A DNA stretch of 64,000 bases from Pipra filicauda (lineage: Eukaryota > Chordata > Aves > Passeriformes > Pipridae): NCBI RefSeq assembly GCF_003945595.2, contig NW_024104504.1, positions 620,001 to 684,000 on the forward strand. The letters are read 5' to 3'. Below are positions 1 to 12,129 of this stretch, piece after piece. Position 1 is the first letter of the stretch. Each line of letters begins with the position of its first letter. Under the pieces are notes generated by a model. The model saw only the letters and a program-made list of their open reading frames with translations. It was not told the origin of the DNA and did no database searches. Both the position numbers and the translations under genes were made by a program.

Positions 1-285
1 TGACTTGGCCGTGCTGATCCTCATGGAGAGAGATGATCATTTTAAGGAACTTGGGAGGACATCCTAAATGTCCCAAAATCTGCCACAGACCTTTTCTGCT
101 CACAGTATCGAAATCCTTGGTGAGATCAACAGAGGTTACATAAAGACCTTGCCACACACTGGTGCTGCCAGGGCTACAGTAAATAACTGTCCAACAAATG
201 TCTGCAATCTCTTCACACTGAGAGAAAACTGCATGCATATAAACACCAGCCCTTGTACAACGTCCAAATCTACCCCACAAGCAGC
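1..285 (-). mobile_element. RTE-clade LINE fragment, reverse transcriptase part, cut by window edge
   Basis: Read on the minus strand, positions 148 down to 2 give about 49 codons without a stop. They contain VDLTKDFDTVSRKGLW followed by a GCPPKFLKMI-like stretch. This matches the palm motif A region of RTE/BovB-type reverse transcriptases, whose usual form is DLTKAFDTVSR-GLW; the catalytic first Asp is kept. Further upstream on the minus strand (about 150-285) the similarity continues weakly, in other frames, to the region that precedes motif A in RTEs, so indels or frameshifts are likely there. The element is a degraded non-LTR retrotransposon that would have copied its RNA by target-primed reverse transcription. 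Whether it is the same family as the 17.9-kb insertion cannot be told, because the two pieces do not overlap. The left end lies outside the window. Confidence 0.75.
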
Positions 286-299
286 TTACTTCTAATCTC

Positions 300-3200
300 A
301 AGAGACAGGAGTAACATCACCACTAACAATACTAAATTCCATTTCATTGATAAAGTTGTTAATCAGATAATTTGGCTAATGGATTAATAATAAATATGTA
401 TAGTATGAAAATCTATGCTTAGTTTATCTATTAGCGAACATAAGGGTGTTTACTTTAAAGACTTTTGGGGTTTAAATTTTCTTTCCAAAAAAGTACAATT
501 TGTTAATCACTACTTCTTATTAAAACAAATAAATATACAAATAAATACTGCCACAGTCTACGTGACTGATGTACCAGTGCAGCTAAGAATTTTTTACAGA
601 TATACAGGAACACAGTCAGAAGTGATAACGTTACTGATGCAGGGGTGACATCTCAATACTGCTGTAAGAAAATGTATAAGCTAATGGCCAGTAAGTTGAA
701 GTAGTAAAAAGAAAAAGGTTTTCCCTTAGAATAGCATTTAAAGCATGTTCAAATGTTTGCTTCAATTGGGAATTTACATAATCCTAAAATATGAGACAGG
801 TTCAAGTCTTGCAGTTGGACCAAATAGAAAAGACCAAGCAAGTACCCTTGTGTGATCTGATAGCTATATTCTTCCAGAAACTATATGACCTTGACAATTC
901 TTTGGCATGTAAACATTGTTTATACTTCCTCTGATGTTAAGATATTAATTAAGAAGCATTTATGTCACCTACAACTTGTCCTTGGCCTGGAAGTAGCACT
1001 TTTTGAGTTCAATAACAAGAGACAGCCAAATGAATGCTACAAAAATATTTCTATGTTAAAATCTTGGCAAGGGCTTTCTAATTGTAATATTTTGGTTGTT
1101 AAAAGCTTAGTGTCTTCAGGTCTGAAGGAACACAAGAACAGATTACAAAGGTAAATTTTCTGAATTAGCTGAATATCTTCCTGGTAGTTATCCGAATGTA
1201 TAACACTGTCCAAATTACCTGGAATAACAAAACCTCCTCTTTTTTTTTTCCTAATTCATGCATCATAATATACCATTCACACCTTATTACCATCTCCATT
1301 ACTTTCCTTAAAGTAGGACATGTGTAAGGGTGGACAATGATCAGTGAGGTTGCCCTGAGCAGCTATAAAGTTTCAGACGAATTCTCCTCCTTTCCTTTCA
1401 TAAAGCAGGCAGACAGATGCAGTTGCTGTCCCACATTTCTCTGTAGCTGAGCTGCCTGTCTGCCAAGTCAGTTAGTTACAGAATTTGAAAGCAACAGTAA
1501 ACATGCTCATGTTGACAAAACGAATTTCTAAGCCAGAGTATACTGTATTACTGAGAAAAAATATTTTATAATAAATCTGAGCGCAGACGGGAGCTGTTAA
1601 ACACCATGTTTTGGAAAGTCTAAAGAGATAACTCTGCTCTTTCCCCTGTTATAGTTCAGTGATTTGTTTCAGCTTCCTGAATGAAACCTGTTCATTTTTC
1701 TGATGTGAGATGGTGGATGCTGTCTAGTCTTTCCTTTTTACACTTAACTCATTGGGGCAGGTTCTTCCTCTATTCCTCTTCACACTAAATTTGCTGTGTT
1801 AGTTATTTATTGGCGAAACCACATTGCTGTCACCAAAGTAGCATATCTTAAGAAGTAATGTAAGCAATCATGTTAAAGTGGCATCACTAGGACTCTGTAA
1901 TTACTGCTGTCTGCATAGGGGCGTTTTGTTGGTTGTCATTTGATGTTGGTTAAGTGGTTGTCCTGTCATTGAGTTGTAGCTGGCCAGTGCATTTCCACTA
2001 GGCCCAATTTTCTTCCCAATTTTGAATTAGAAAAGAAGCAGCCTGAAATTCCTCAGCCAAGTCAGCTTGTTCACTACATTGTGACATTTAGGCTGTGTGG
2101 GTGGAGAGGGTTGAGAACAGTACTGCCCTGCCATCCTGTAAAACATTTTGGTTTCTCACAGAGCAACACAGCAGTGTCAGTGCCGTGCTGTCATTACCTT
2201 GGAAATATTACATGTAGCCATTAGTCTTCTCCCTTCAATTAGTGACAGGCAGTTAAGCTGTGCCCCCAGCCTGTTTTAGCTGTTGGCCGCATTGCCAAGT
2301 CAAACTTGTCTCCCATTGAAAAGTAAACTGGGGAAAGCTACCGTTCATCAGCCACAATCTTTGGATGTGAAAAGGGAAAGAGGACAAGGGCATAGACTTG
2401 TTTGGAACTATCATGTAATTAAGTTACAGGTAAGCAAAGGGCATTGGAAAAATTAAGGTGACAATCTTCATGATATATATATATGATGACACAGTGTTAA
2501 TATGATACAACTTTTGGAATGCCACTTCACAGGGTTCCTCTTGTTTTACCTTTTTTTTTTTTTGGTTAATTTGTTTTCAGAGGTGTGGGAGGAGTTATAT
2601 ACAATGGGACAGGTTTGAATGAAGGAATATTGTTATGAGAGATACTTTTTTTTCAACTGGACATATTCAAAAAAATTTGAAAGGTCAGCTAAAAAAGCAG
2701 TTCTGTCTTCTGCAGAAGAAATCCAATTCAAATTGGACAAAAACAGTACTCTCTAATTTGAGTGATAAAGGAAGTGCAAAACTGAAGTCCCTCTGATAAA
2801 TTCTGTGGGGCAAATAGTCTACCAAAATAAATAGGTATAGCCTAACTGTTGTTAAATGCAATCTTACTTTATTGATAGAGAAAGAGATTTGGGTGCTATA
2901 TCTGTACAAGAGATCCTCTAGGCATCTGGTGCTGAGATATGATCAGACAAGATCAAAGTTTTCCTATGTGTTAAATCAATATGAGAATTTAGATTTAAAA
3001 AAAAAAAAATATAAATTTTAGAGTGCTTGAAAGCAATGGCTCAGAAATGCATTTCTACCATCTTGAATACAGAATCAAAAAGCTTGAAGCCAGATAACAG
3101 TGAAAGCTTAATGTAATCTATATACTTTGGCTCTGAAAACATGATTTTAATCTGTATTTGTGCTGTAATTATTTTTCAGTTTTGCTTTTTCACATGAAAC

Positions 3201-4073
3201 TAAAAGCTCATGGCTGTTAAATCACCCGAGTCCACATAAACTCCATCACTGCTTCCATTGTTCATTCTGTCAAAAAATCCCACATTCTTTTGATCAGTTC
3301 CCTCTAAGTAATCTACTCTTGTTAATCATAACTGGAGTGCTGTTAAGCTATTAAGATCTAAAATTTGTAACAGTTCAATGAGTTAAACTACTTTTGCAAG
3401 ATACTCTTACACAATAAAAATAAACTTTGAATGTATCATCACGTTTCTTCACAGCTTCAAAAACAACAATCCTAAAGTAACAAATCTGGAGCTCCAATTA
3501 ACTGCTCTATCATGAAATACCATTTTCAAACAAGACTTCTTTAGGTTATCCTTTCATGTGAAAATACTGTATGAAGTTTTTACTACTAAAGGTCAGGTAG
3601 TTGAATTGACTAACAGGTGTCAACATACTGCAAGTAGTATGCAAGTAGTATGCTTCTTTTAGCAGAAGAAAGACTTCTGCTAAATGACATGGCTGGCAAG
3701 TTGTAAGGAGCCCACTACTAAGACACTTATTAAAAAAAAACAACAAACAAACCAACAAAGAAAACCCCTAATGAACAGAAAGAAAATATACGAGCAAGAT
3801 CCATATGTTAACATACCCATATTGGTCAGTCACCTGTGGGCATTTGACCTACTTCTGTGATGTCCTCCTACAGTGATACAAGCTCTTCTTCTTCTCAGCA
3901 GGTAGTAATCTGCCAGGAAGAACTGCTGAGAACTGCAGGTATCCCCACTTGCTGATCTTCCAAATTGTTTTTGGTAATATGGGCATTTCTGCTGTATATG
4001 TACCTTTTGCTCTCTCTTAATATTCCATTTTCTCCTGACAATCCAGAAACAACATAGTACAACAGCAAACAGC
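300..4073. other. Gene-free AT-rich unique sequence
   Basis: No coding gene is recognised; open frames are short and lack known motifs. It holds short T and A tracts (about 2551, 3000, 3731), an exact tandem 11-mer at 3630-3651, and a less AT-biased complex block at about 1900-2340 that is discussed as a possible conserved element. Confidence 0.6.
3630..3651. repeat. Exact tandem duplication of an 11-mer
   Basis: The unit gcaagtagtat occurs twice head to tail without mismatch. This is a typical slippage-size duplication. Confidence 0.9.
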
Positions 4074-4323
4074 TTCAGGCTGTGCCAGAGGAAGTTTAGA
4101 CTGGATATTAGGAAAAAATTCTTCATGGAAAGAGTTATCAAGCATTGGAACAGGCTGCCCAGGGAACTGGTTGAGTCATCAACCTTGAAGATATTTAAAA
4201 GATGTGTAGACATGGAACTGGGGGATATGGTTTAGTGCTGGACTTGGTAGTGCTCAGTTAATGGTTGGACTTGATGATCTTACAGGTCTTTTCCAACCTA
4301 AATGGTTCTTTGATTCTATGATT
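4074..4323 (+). mobile_element. CR1 LINE, 3' end, 5'-truncated
   Basis: This is the 3'-terminal part of a CR1 retrotransposon. It contains the recognisable order: an AGGTTTAGACTGGATATTAGG-like start, a GGAACAGGCTGCCCAGGGAA block, the GGTTGGACTTGATGATCTTA block, TCTTTTCCAACCTAAATG, and an end near gattctatgatt. CR1 elements are nearly always 5'-truncated and carry no poly(A) tail, which fits. Divergence is modest, with small changes throughout. The overlapping minus-strand open frame (3830-4213) is a chance reading of host plus CR1 sequence. No clear target-site duplication is visible. Confidence 0.93.
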
Positions 4324-6158
4324 ATAAGGTCTGAAAGAAAGATTAGCAGCTGGAGTGGCAAGGTTCTATGAACCTTCAATATGCAGCAAGTTCAACATTA
4401 TTTTTGTGTATTTTATAATCATATAATACAGGTCATTAGTAGCTTGATAAAAGGACCCTCTTGAGCTTAATGTCTGAGTTATGTTAGCTTATTGTGTATT
4501 TTCCACTGAAACACCTATGAAAAGTCAAGAAATCCATATTATCTCAAGGCTCAGGGATTCACTTGCCTACTTCCACTTACAAAGTGCACTAATTTCAGCC
4601 TAATATAAGCAGATGTTCCCAGCTGCCAACATGCAGCTCCATTAATTTTCAACTGTATAGATGCATATGAAGAATTAGCCTACTTGTCTAGAAACAAAAT
4701 ACATAGGATTTATATTCTCAGTCTAATAAAGGTCCAAAAATATTAAGAGTGACAGATGTTTCTCTGAGAATTCCTCTCTCAAAAATAACTTCATGTCCTT
4801 CTCTGTCCTTCTTTTCTCAAGTTTCTAATAGAAATTAGAGGGGGAAATCCTTCTGAAATTGTAACTCAGCTAATAAATAATAAAGAAAACAAAGGCTTCA
4901 TTTTATTTGTAAAGTAGGATGTTAAGAGAATATTAGAAAACTCATTCTCTGTCATGATAATAATTTCATATTGCACCACTGTAGGTCAAACATAAAAGAA
5001 CAATATACGTTTCAACCTCATGCACTTTGGGACTGATAAATACAATTATACACAGTTATATTTGCACTGCAACAAATTTCCATCTAAAGTCAAAATGAAG
5101 TTTACAATTGCTCTAGGTTCTGCACATATTAACACCTCATTTAATATTAATGAATTACTCTTTGTGACCAATTGCTATGCAAACAATACTTGTGTCAGAA
5201 TTTATAATTACATTAATTTCAAGATAAAATACATGAATATTAACATAAAAAAGACTTTCCCAATAACATGAGTAAGTCAATTAAGACATGTCACAGTATT
5301 ACTAACTAATGGTTTCATTGTTGATTTTGCACAACCAGGTAACACTGTTTTTTCACACTTATTTCTAATGATCATGAAAACTCAGTAGTATCCTAGAATT
5401 TTACCTCTATAGACTGCATTTGGATTTGGTTAGGAACCAACACGATTCCTAGTAGTTACATCATACTACATTCTAATTTATCAGTTAAAAGAAGACTGTT
5501 GACTTCATACATTTTATACCACCAAGCCTAAGATTGTGTAATAGTAGGTGGAAACTTCACCATTGCTTGCTTCCTTTTCCCCATGATGATGAGCTTTTTT
5601 AATTGTTTACAGAAGTAACTTTCAGGTTGAAAAACTGAATGTCTTTGTATTGCCAATGCAGTCTTGCAAGAAAAGAAACTGTTATAATGCTATAAAGTCA
5701 CCTCAATACTGAATAGGCAGCATTGGTTCTATAAGTGCCATATCAGACATCAGTTCCCACTGCTTGAATTGCAGGATTGTTTCAATAAGTTTCTAAAACA
5801 CATTCTGTCAAATAACAGAAATAACAGAGTAATACTTTAAATACAGTTTTTGAATGGGGAGGAGAGGATAGGGAATACATTTCAGACTTTTCTTGCTCCG
5901 TGAGGAAGCCTTGATTAAATACTTGTTTTGCCAAGGCCATGTGAGGTAAAAAGAGCAAAATAATTTTCTTCTAACTTTCTTTTAGTAAGAGTAAGCCACA
6001 GTAGAGTCAATGATAAGGAAAAGTAAATAACTAAGAAGACAAAGAAGGAATATTACCAGCAATAACACAAATTGTGGGTTTTATACTATTTATTTATTCA
6101 CACCATATTGTGGAAACTATACTAACAGAGAGCTTTTTAATTTAACAAGATAGTCATC
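4324..6158. other. Gene-free AT-rich unique sequence
   Basis: I see no gene or classified repeat here. Open frames are short and composition-driven. Confidence 0.6.
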
Positions 6159-6162
6159 AAGT

Positions 6163-6415
6163 ATAGAATCATGGAATCAATTAGGTTGAAAAAGATCTTT
6201 GAGATCATCAAGTCCAACCTATGACCTAACGCCACCTTGTCAACCATGGCACTAAGTGCCTCATCCAGTCTTTTCTTAAACACCTCCAGGGACAGTAATG
6301 CCACCATCTCCCTGGGCAGTCCAGTCCAATGCCCAGTCACACTTTCTGTGAAGAACTAATGTCCAACCTAAACCTCCCCTGGTGCAGCTTAAGACTGTGT
6401 CCTCTTGTCCTATAC
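6163..6415 (-). mobile_element. CR1 LINE, 3' end, 5'-truncated
   Basis: Reverse-oriented CR1 3' end. On the plus strand it starts with agaatcatggaatc, the complement of the CR1 terminal repeat. It continues through aagatctttgagatcatcaagtccaacct and a CTCCAGGGACAGTAATGCCACC-type block, to the complement of the AGGACAAGAGG segment near 6400-6412. It is clearly a relic with scattered substitutions and indels. Confidence 0.93.
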
Positions 6416-6437
6416 TAATCTCATGACATACTTACAG

Positions 6438-6688
6438 TGTTGAGGTATTTAAGTGAATTATATAGTTCTGTAAATGGGATCAATTCTGAATCTACAGTAA
6501 AGTCAGAAGTGAATTTCACTACTATGAAACAAACGGATATAACAACCACTCTAGGAGAGGGCATCATGTCAGAAGACCAAACGAGGATGTATTGTTTTCT
6601 ACCTTCTGCCATAATGGGAATTGTTTTCTTGTGCTTGGTTTCTCCTCGTACTTTCAAACGGATCTGTGATCCCCAGCACAAGAAATAA
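6438..6688 (+). other. Open segment, possible last exon of a small membrane protein (speculative)
   Basis: The plus strand is open up to a TAA at 6686-6688. The translation has a Ser/Thr-rich stretch, then a hydrophobic run (about residues 51-68, around FLPSAIMGIVFLCLV), then a short basic tail with Lys and Arg. That order would suit a single-pass type I membrane protein. An acceptor-like ACTTACAG ends at 6437 with a tactaat branch-like motif at 6413-6419. Against this, the sequence directly follows a CR1 relic, the opposite strand is also open over nearly the same span (6421-6681), and I do not recognise the protein. Chance is the more likely explanation. Confidence 0.15.
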
Positions 6689-9298
6689 TTTTAAAAGCCA
6701 TCAAATCCAGAAAATATAATATATATATTGCTATTGCTTTGCACTGTTGCTGATGCTGCAGTGAGCTACTGTGGAACACCTACCACACAAAAAAAGCATT
6801 CATGAGCTGTATTAACCAAGTATCCTTGTCCAAAGCAAATTTAAGATAACTATCACTCCAATTTCACACCACCGCAACTTCATAGCATTCTGAAATGGGA
6901 AAGCTTCATCTCCCAACTCTACGGTTACTGCTGAGCTATTAGCCATGCATTAGAGGAGGGACTGGAAGTCCCACCAGCAACTTAATGCAGCCACTGTAGC
7001 CAGAGCCATGCATTCAATGAACCAATACTTTCCTTTTGCTGTCAATCTTCAGTACCAGAGCAGCAGGGTTTTATTTTATCTTTCCTTTTTTCCCATTTCA
7101 CAAGGGTATTTAAAATTTGATCACAACAATGGTTCAGTTCATATGCATATTACAAACTGCTTTGGGGACTGCTCAGTGCAAAATGGGCGGATAATGTTAC
7201 AGATTAACTTGACTTTGGAGTGTGAACTGTCAGCTATATCCTTTAGCTAGGGAAAAGATTTTAAACACTACCTGGAAAATTGTAAGGCCTAATCTTTCTG
7301 CTGTGCTATCTTGCAGTATAATCCGAATAATGTGAATGTGGTTTTCCATCTGACTGAGGCAGGCATGCTGCTAAGTGATTTCAGCGATTTGCCTGGTCTA
7401 ATAACCAGTTTTTCTCTGCCTGTCTAGATGCCAGGAACTTCCTGAAAATCTTTGCCTGTGGCTTGACACAGACTGCTGAGTAGCCACAAAACTGTTTGAT
7501 AGAAGCACCAGTTTCATCCAGCATAAATCAATAGAATCCCACTGCAATAGCTGTATTTGACTACAGGACTCGGCTGTTATCAAGTAGGGGACCTGTTCTG
7601 ACTGTTTTAACTTCAGAGTACATATCTTTTTCCCAGCTGGTCTTCAACACAGCAGGAATGGCTGCGGTGTGTGCTCAGTGTTTTAGCCAAAGACCGTTCA
7701 ACATTTAAAGCACTCCACTGGCCTCGAGACAAAGATTAACTGAAAATGCATTTCAACGCAGATATCAAATTGTTTTACTAAAACAGAGGATACAAAGTGT
7801 GATTCCTCAAGTGTGAGTTCTTAAATCCGAACTGGAAAGATTTTCCAGTAATTTCATTTGTCCTTCATACCTGACACAACCCCACTTTTCTAGGAAAACC
7901 AACAACAAAAAGTCACATCTCACACTAGTAATCATATATGTTCTTGAAATCAGCAGAACATCTCCTAACACATATGTTCAAAATGTTACTGATCTCACAT
8001 CCCCTGCATTTTTCTCTCATGAAACCACTTTTTAGATAACAAGGCAAAATATGTTTTCTGGATAGACTTCTGGCACAATAAGAATAATGGATTTTATTCT
8101 CTCTAAAACTGAAATTTCTTCTAGAGAATAATAATACGACTTTTCCAAACCTCTATTCTACTAAACCTAGAAAAATGCCCCAGGTTAAATGTTTTTTATT
8201 TTGGTAATATTATTTCTTGTATCTTTTAATTTTTTATTTTATGCCTTGCAAAGCATGAAGATTTGCCCAAAGCAGGTACAATCCCAGTAGCTAGTCTGAG
8301 TGAAAACCCCAAAGCATCTGGTGACAGTTAGAATTTCTTTTTCCTTTAAATTTCACTTGCAACATGGGGCTGATAGTATTTCATAAATTCTTGGTTTCAC
8401 TGAAGTTGATAAAATATTTGACCTTTACTCCAATGAAACCACTTCTTCTAAATGAGACAGTTCTCTACAGTACAAGGATATTTATATTTTCCTATGGTAT
8501 AAATCTGCTATAGGAATAATTATAAATATTTTTGAGTTTACTCAACTGTGAAACCCTAAGACCTATGTAGTTTAACGGTCAAGAAAATGTATATTTCCCA
8601 TGCAAATTGGCATAATGAGGGTGGCCAACATCCCTTTTCTTCCCAACTGTCCTTGGGAGTATGATGGAAAAAAAAAACAAACACGTGACTGACACAGTTA
8701 TTTTTCAAAATTTTCCAACACTCTTCCGTATGGGTACCTTAGTGTTACAATGAAGTTAATTATGATTTAAAGCTTTCATTTTACATATCTACAAACTGAG
8801 GTCCAAAGATGTTAAACTATTTATAGCCTGAAATAGTAAAAAAGAGCAGCAAGAAAATCCTCCAAGCATTGCTGTCATTTAGTTGAGTGTAAAAACTACC
8901 TCTAAGAATGTGCATACCTCGGATGGGGCTGCCCCCAACAAATAATATCATAAGGATGTTCTTTTCCAATGGGTAGTAGAGTATCACAGATCAGGAGGTG
9001 GTTGGCAATTCAAGCATCCGTTGCTTGAACCAAGTGAGTAGGCTCCACTTCGGACACAAAACATGGAGGAAAACCTTGAATGCTTTTCTAAAATATCTCT
9101 AGCTTTCTAACCTGATTTGCAGCTAACTTCCAAATTTGTTTGCATAAATTGAAACCAACAATTTAATTTTCCATTCTGAACCAGGATGAATACTGTTAGC
9201 TGCTCACTTTGACCTGAATTCCTGAAAGAGCCCTTACAAGTTATCCACACTATCTTAATATAAAAAGTAAAAAGATAAAACTCTTCATATCTGCCCAT

Positions 9299-9364
9299 TC
9301 AAAGAAAGAAAAAGCGAGAGGAAAAGTGAAAGGGAGGGAACGGGAAGAGAAACGAGTAAGAAAG
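9299..9364. repeat. Purine-rich tract on the plus strand
   Basis: About 66 bases are almost entirely A and G, interrupted by only a few C or T residues. It is GA-rich low-complexity sequence. Confidence 0.7.
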
Positions 9365-11218
9365 TCTGCATGCACCCAATGATAAATTGTAAAAAACAAA
9401 CAAACAAAAAATATATGGTACTATAGCCAAACACAGTAACAGCCAAAGGTGATCTGCTGCTTAGCTGCCACGAGTGATTTTGAGTAAAGTTGTCTCTTAG
9501 GCATGCAGTGTTAACTCATGCACACGATTTCTAGAAGGTTTTCGAAAATGCTACAGGAGATTCAGTTCAATACCACAAGGTGCTTCCTGTTAGCAACAAT
9601 TTCCCTATTTCATCCAATGACAACATTTTTCCAAGTCTCTCCTTCAATCTTGCAAGTAAATTATCTTTGGAAAATTGAAATTTACCTATTTAGATGAATA
9701 GATAGAAAGAAAAAATACAGAAAAAAATGTGTCAACACAGTTTTCACAGACATATTCAAAATAGCTTTGTGACTGTCAGATTTCCTATGACTTTGGGATC
9801 AAAGTAGACTCTCATGATTTTGAATTGTTGCTCACAGAATGAGTCCTGTTTTCAACTCAGTGACTGCCATCTAGTCTTCATGCTACAACTGGGTGATTAA
9901 GGTTTCTCCTGCAGAAGCAGTTTGGTCTCTGTCTGCTAAATTCACATAACATATAATGAGACACTCCTTTTAAATATAGATTGAATCCAACTAGAACTTG
10001 ACTAGAGATTTAACCTTTTTTTTTGATGCATGTATGGGACTGAGTTTCAACATGTGTCAAAATATCCTTGCTTCTAAACCATGATTTGGTTTTACTGTAG
10101 CCAAAAATGATGCCTGTTACATGCAGTAATTAGACTTCTACTAGTATTTCTTGCAACACAGACATAAGCACACTAAAATAGCATAACAAGGTAAAGCATA
10201 TAAGCATATTTTTGCATTAATAACATCTGGCAAGGCAGCTCAGCTTTAATATATAAATAATAGCCTTGATTGGCAAAGATGCAGATGGAATTGTGATACA
10301 GTGGCACAAGCGGGGTGCATAAAAAAAGCTCAACTATTAAACCCTGCAAGATAAGAACTAAGGATGCAGAGTAGACAAGAAAGATGTCTGGTAAAACCAA
10401 AATAATCCTGAAGAGAAGGCAAGCAGGCAGGGTGTCTGATGGAACCAGAATAATCCTGCAGAATTTGCAAAACCAGAACAAGCCCTCATCCCAAAAATAA
10501 ATGCCAAGAGAAGCTGAGATCACCCAGTTTTCTTTTGGGGAAATAGGCAGAGGAGCACAGAACATCAATGGCGTTTTATGGCAAAAGATGAGGAGGAAAG
10601 AAGGTGACAAGACTCTGTTCTGGTTTTCCCTCTCAAATCATTCCCTGGACTGACGGATTACAGCTATCAGTATGAACTAAAACGGCATCACTTCAGTGGC
10701 ACTGTACACTTGCAACTAATTTAAAATTAGCTTGTCAGGGATGATTGATAGTGATTAAGTGCTAACTGCTGGCAATGTGTGTTGTTAACGAATCCAGTCA
10801 ATACAGTCAAGAATCAGTTTGAGGCTTGAAGCTGGCTGGTTTTGGAGTCTTCTCCCATCACATTCCAATCACACCATTCTTTTAAATTCCTAGTATTTAG
10901 AGAGCTACCTATATTCAGTTCCAATATCATGTTTACATTGTAGATTTCCACGACACTTAAACAAATTTTCTAAATGTTTAAAGATTCATCACACTAAAGC
11001 AAGAAGCAACCTGAAACACATTTTTCACCTGACATCTTACAGGGTAATGTAGCCTTTAGAAAGTTCCATGGTTTTGTAGTAGTTTTCTTCTCCTTTCTAT
11101 ATGAAGAGATTCTAAAGTAATTACCTTGGAAAGACATGAAAAAGCTACAGATCAAAACAGTACAAATAGTAAAAACAAGTAAAATTGTCTCTATTGTCCT
11201 GGTCTATATGTGTATACT

Positions 11219-11250
11219 ACACATGTGTACATATGCGTACATATGTACAT
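11219..11250. repeat. Alternating purine-pyrimidine tract
   Basis: Thirty-two bases strictly alternate purine and pyrimidine. They include two near-identical 10-mers, gtacatatgc and gtacatatgt. Confidence 0.85.
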
Positions 11251-11810
11251 CAGATATAGGGAGTATTAGGATTCATTTCTTTATCTAGGTGATGACTTCT
11301 CAGTGTATGAACAACCACTGAGGGATCTTGTAGTCACTGTATGCATACACACACACACATTATTATCTATTTTGTACATACATTGATGTTTTTTAACAGT
11401 AAAGCAAGAGAGTGAGAGAATATGGTTGAGACATCTCTCTCCCACTCTAAAATAAAATTGTTATTAGGTGATCATTTAACAGAATAGATTGATTCATATA
11501 CACATAGTTAAAGCTCCTCTTGGCCCCCGGTTGTCTCCTCTTTTTGGATACCTCTGATATCATCACTTCTATGAGACAGACCTTCAATTAATTCTCTACA
11601 GAAGAAATGCTTTAGCATACAGAAAACCATAGAAGAACAACTAAGGATCCACACCAGACTCCCCATATTTAAGAATTTTAAAAGTTTATACTCCACTTGC
11701 TTCAGCAGCAAACTTTTCAGTGTATTAAAAAGAAAGAAAGGGGAAAAATATATATAATTACTATATTTCCTCCTTATTAAGTGTGTCTGATTTAATTCTA
11801 CATCATTGGA

Positions 11811-12120
11811 TTAGTTTATGGAAGTAGTGATGCTAATGCTGAGGTTATCAGTGGGCTCATTAATTTGTAGTGTCCATTTCTCTTGACCTACTTTTCTTTC
11901 CCGCTTGAAATCTGTTTGAAATTTCATCTCACTACAATCAGGTTTATTGGAAATATTAATGTCTGCGCTCTCCCCATAAGCCTCCAGCAGGGTAATTGAC
12001 TTGAAAGACAAATTACAACATCTGCATTAGCAGAATATAAAGCTGTAGCATGGAGTCTGGCTCTTTGTCCTTTGCTGTCCTCTCTTCCTTCACTTCGAAT
12101 GTGATCCTGACAATTATTTA
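11811..12120. other. Candidate conserved non-coding block
   Basis: This is a complex, non-repetitive block with several homeodomain-type cores (gtaattg, attaatg, gcattagc). It differs in texture from the low-complexity sequence on both sides. It matches no repeat I know and has no convincing coding frame. The suggestion that it is a regulatory element rests on texture only. Confidence 0.2.
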
Positions 12121-12129
12121 TTTTTTTTT

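Larger units (their letters stand above)
6690..11810. other. Gene-free AT-rich unique sequence
   Basis: No gene is recognised. It holds a TA-rich run near 6718-6728, a less repetitive block at about 7100-7600, a purine-rich tract at 9299-9364, a degenerate 48-base repeat at about 10385-10465, and an alternating purine-pyrimidine tract at 11219-11250. The minus strand of 10173-10610 is open for 145 codons, but the predicted product is hydrophobic, contains the degenerate repeat and resembles nothing I know. Confidence 0.55.

Noticed and set aside
68..295. 75-codon plus-strand open frame
   Set aside because: The minus strand of the same bases reads as RTE reverse transcriptase, so this is a chance antisense reading.
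3830..4213. 127-codon minus-strand open frame
   Set aside because: It is antisense to CR1 over much of its length and has no known motif.
5587..5595. ccatgatgatgag as another RTE tail
   Set aside because: The hairpin and ctagcc sequence that precede the tail in the true copies are absent.
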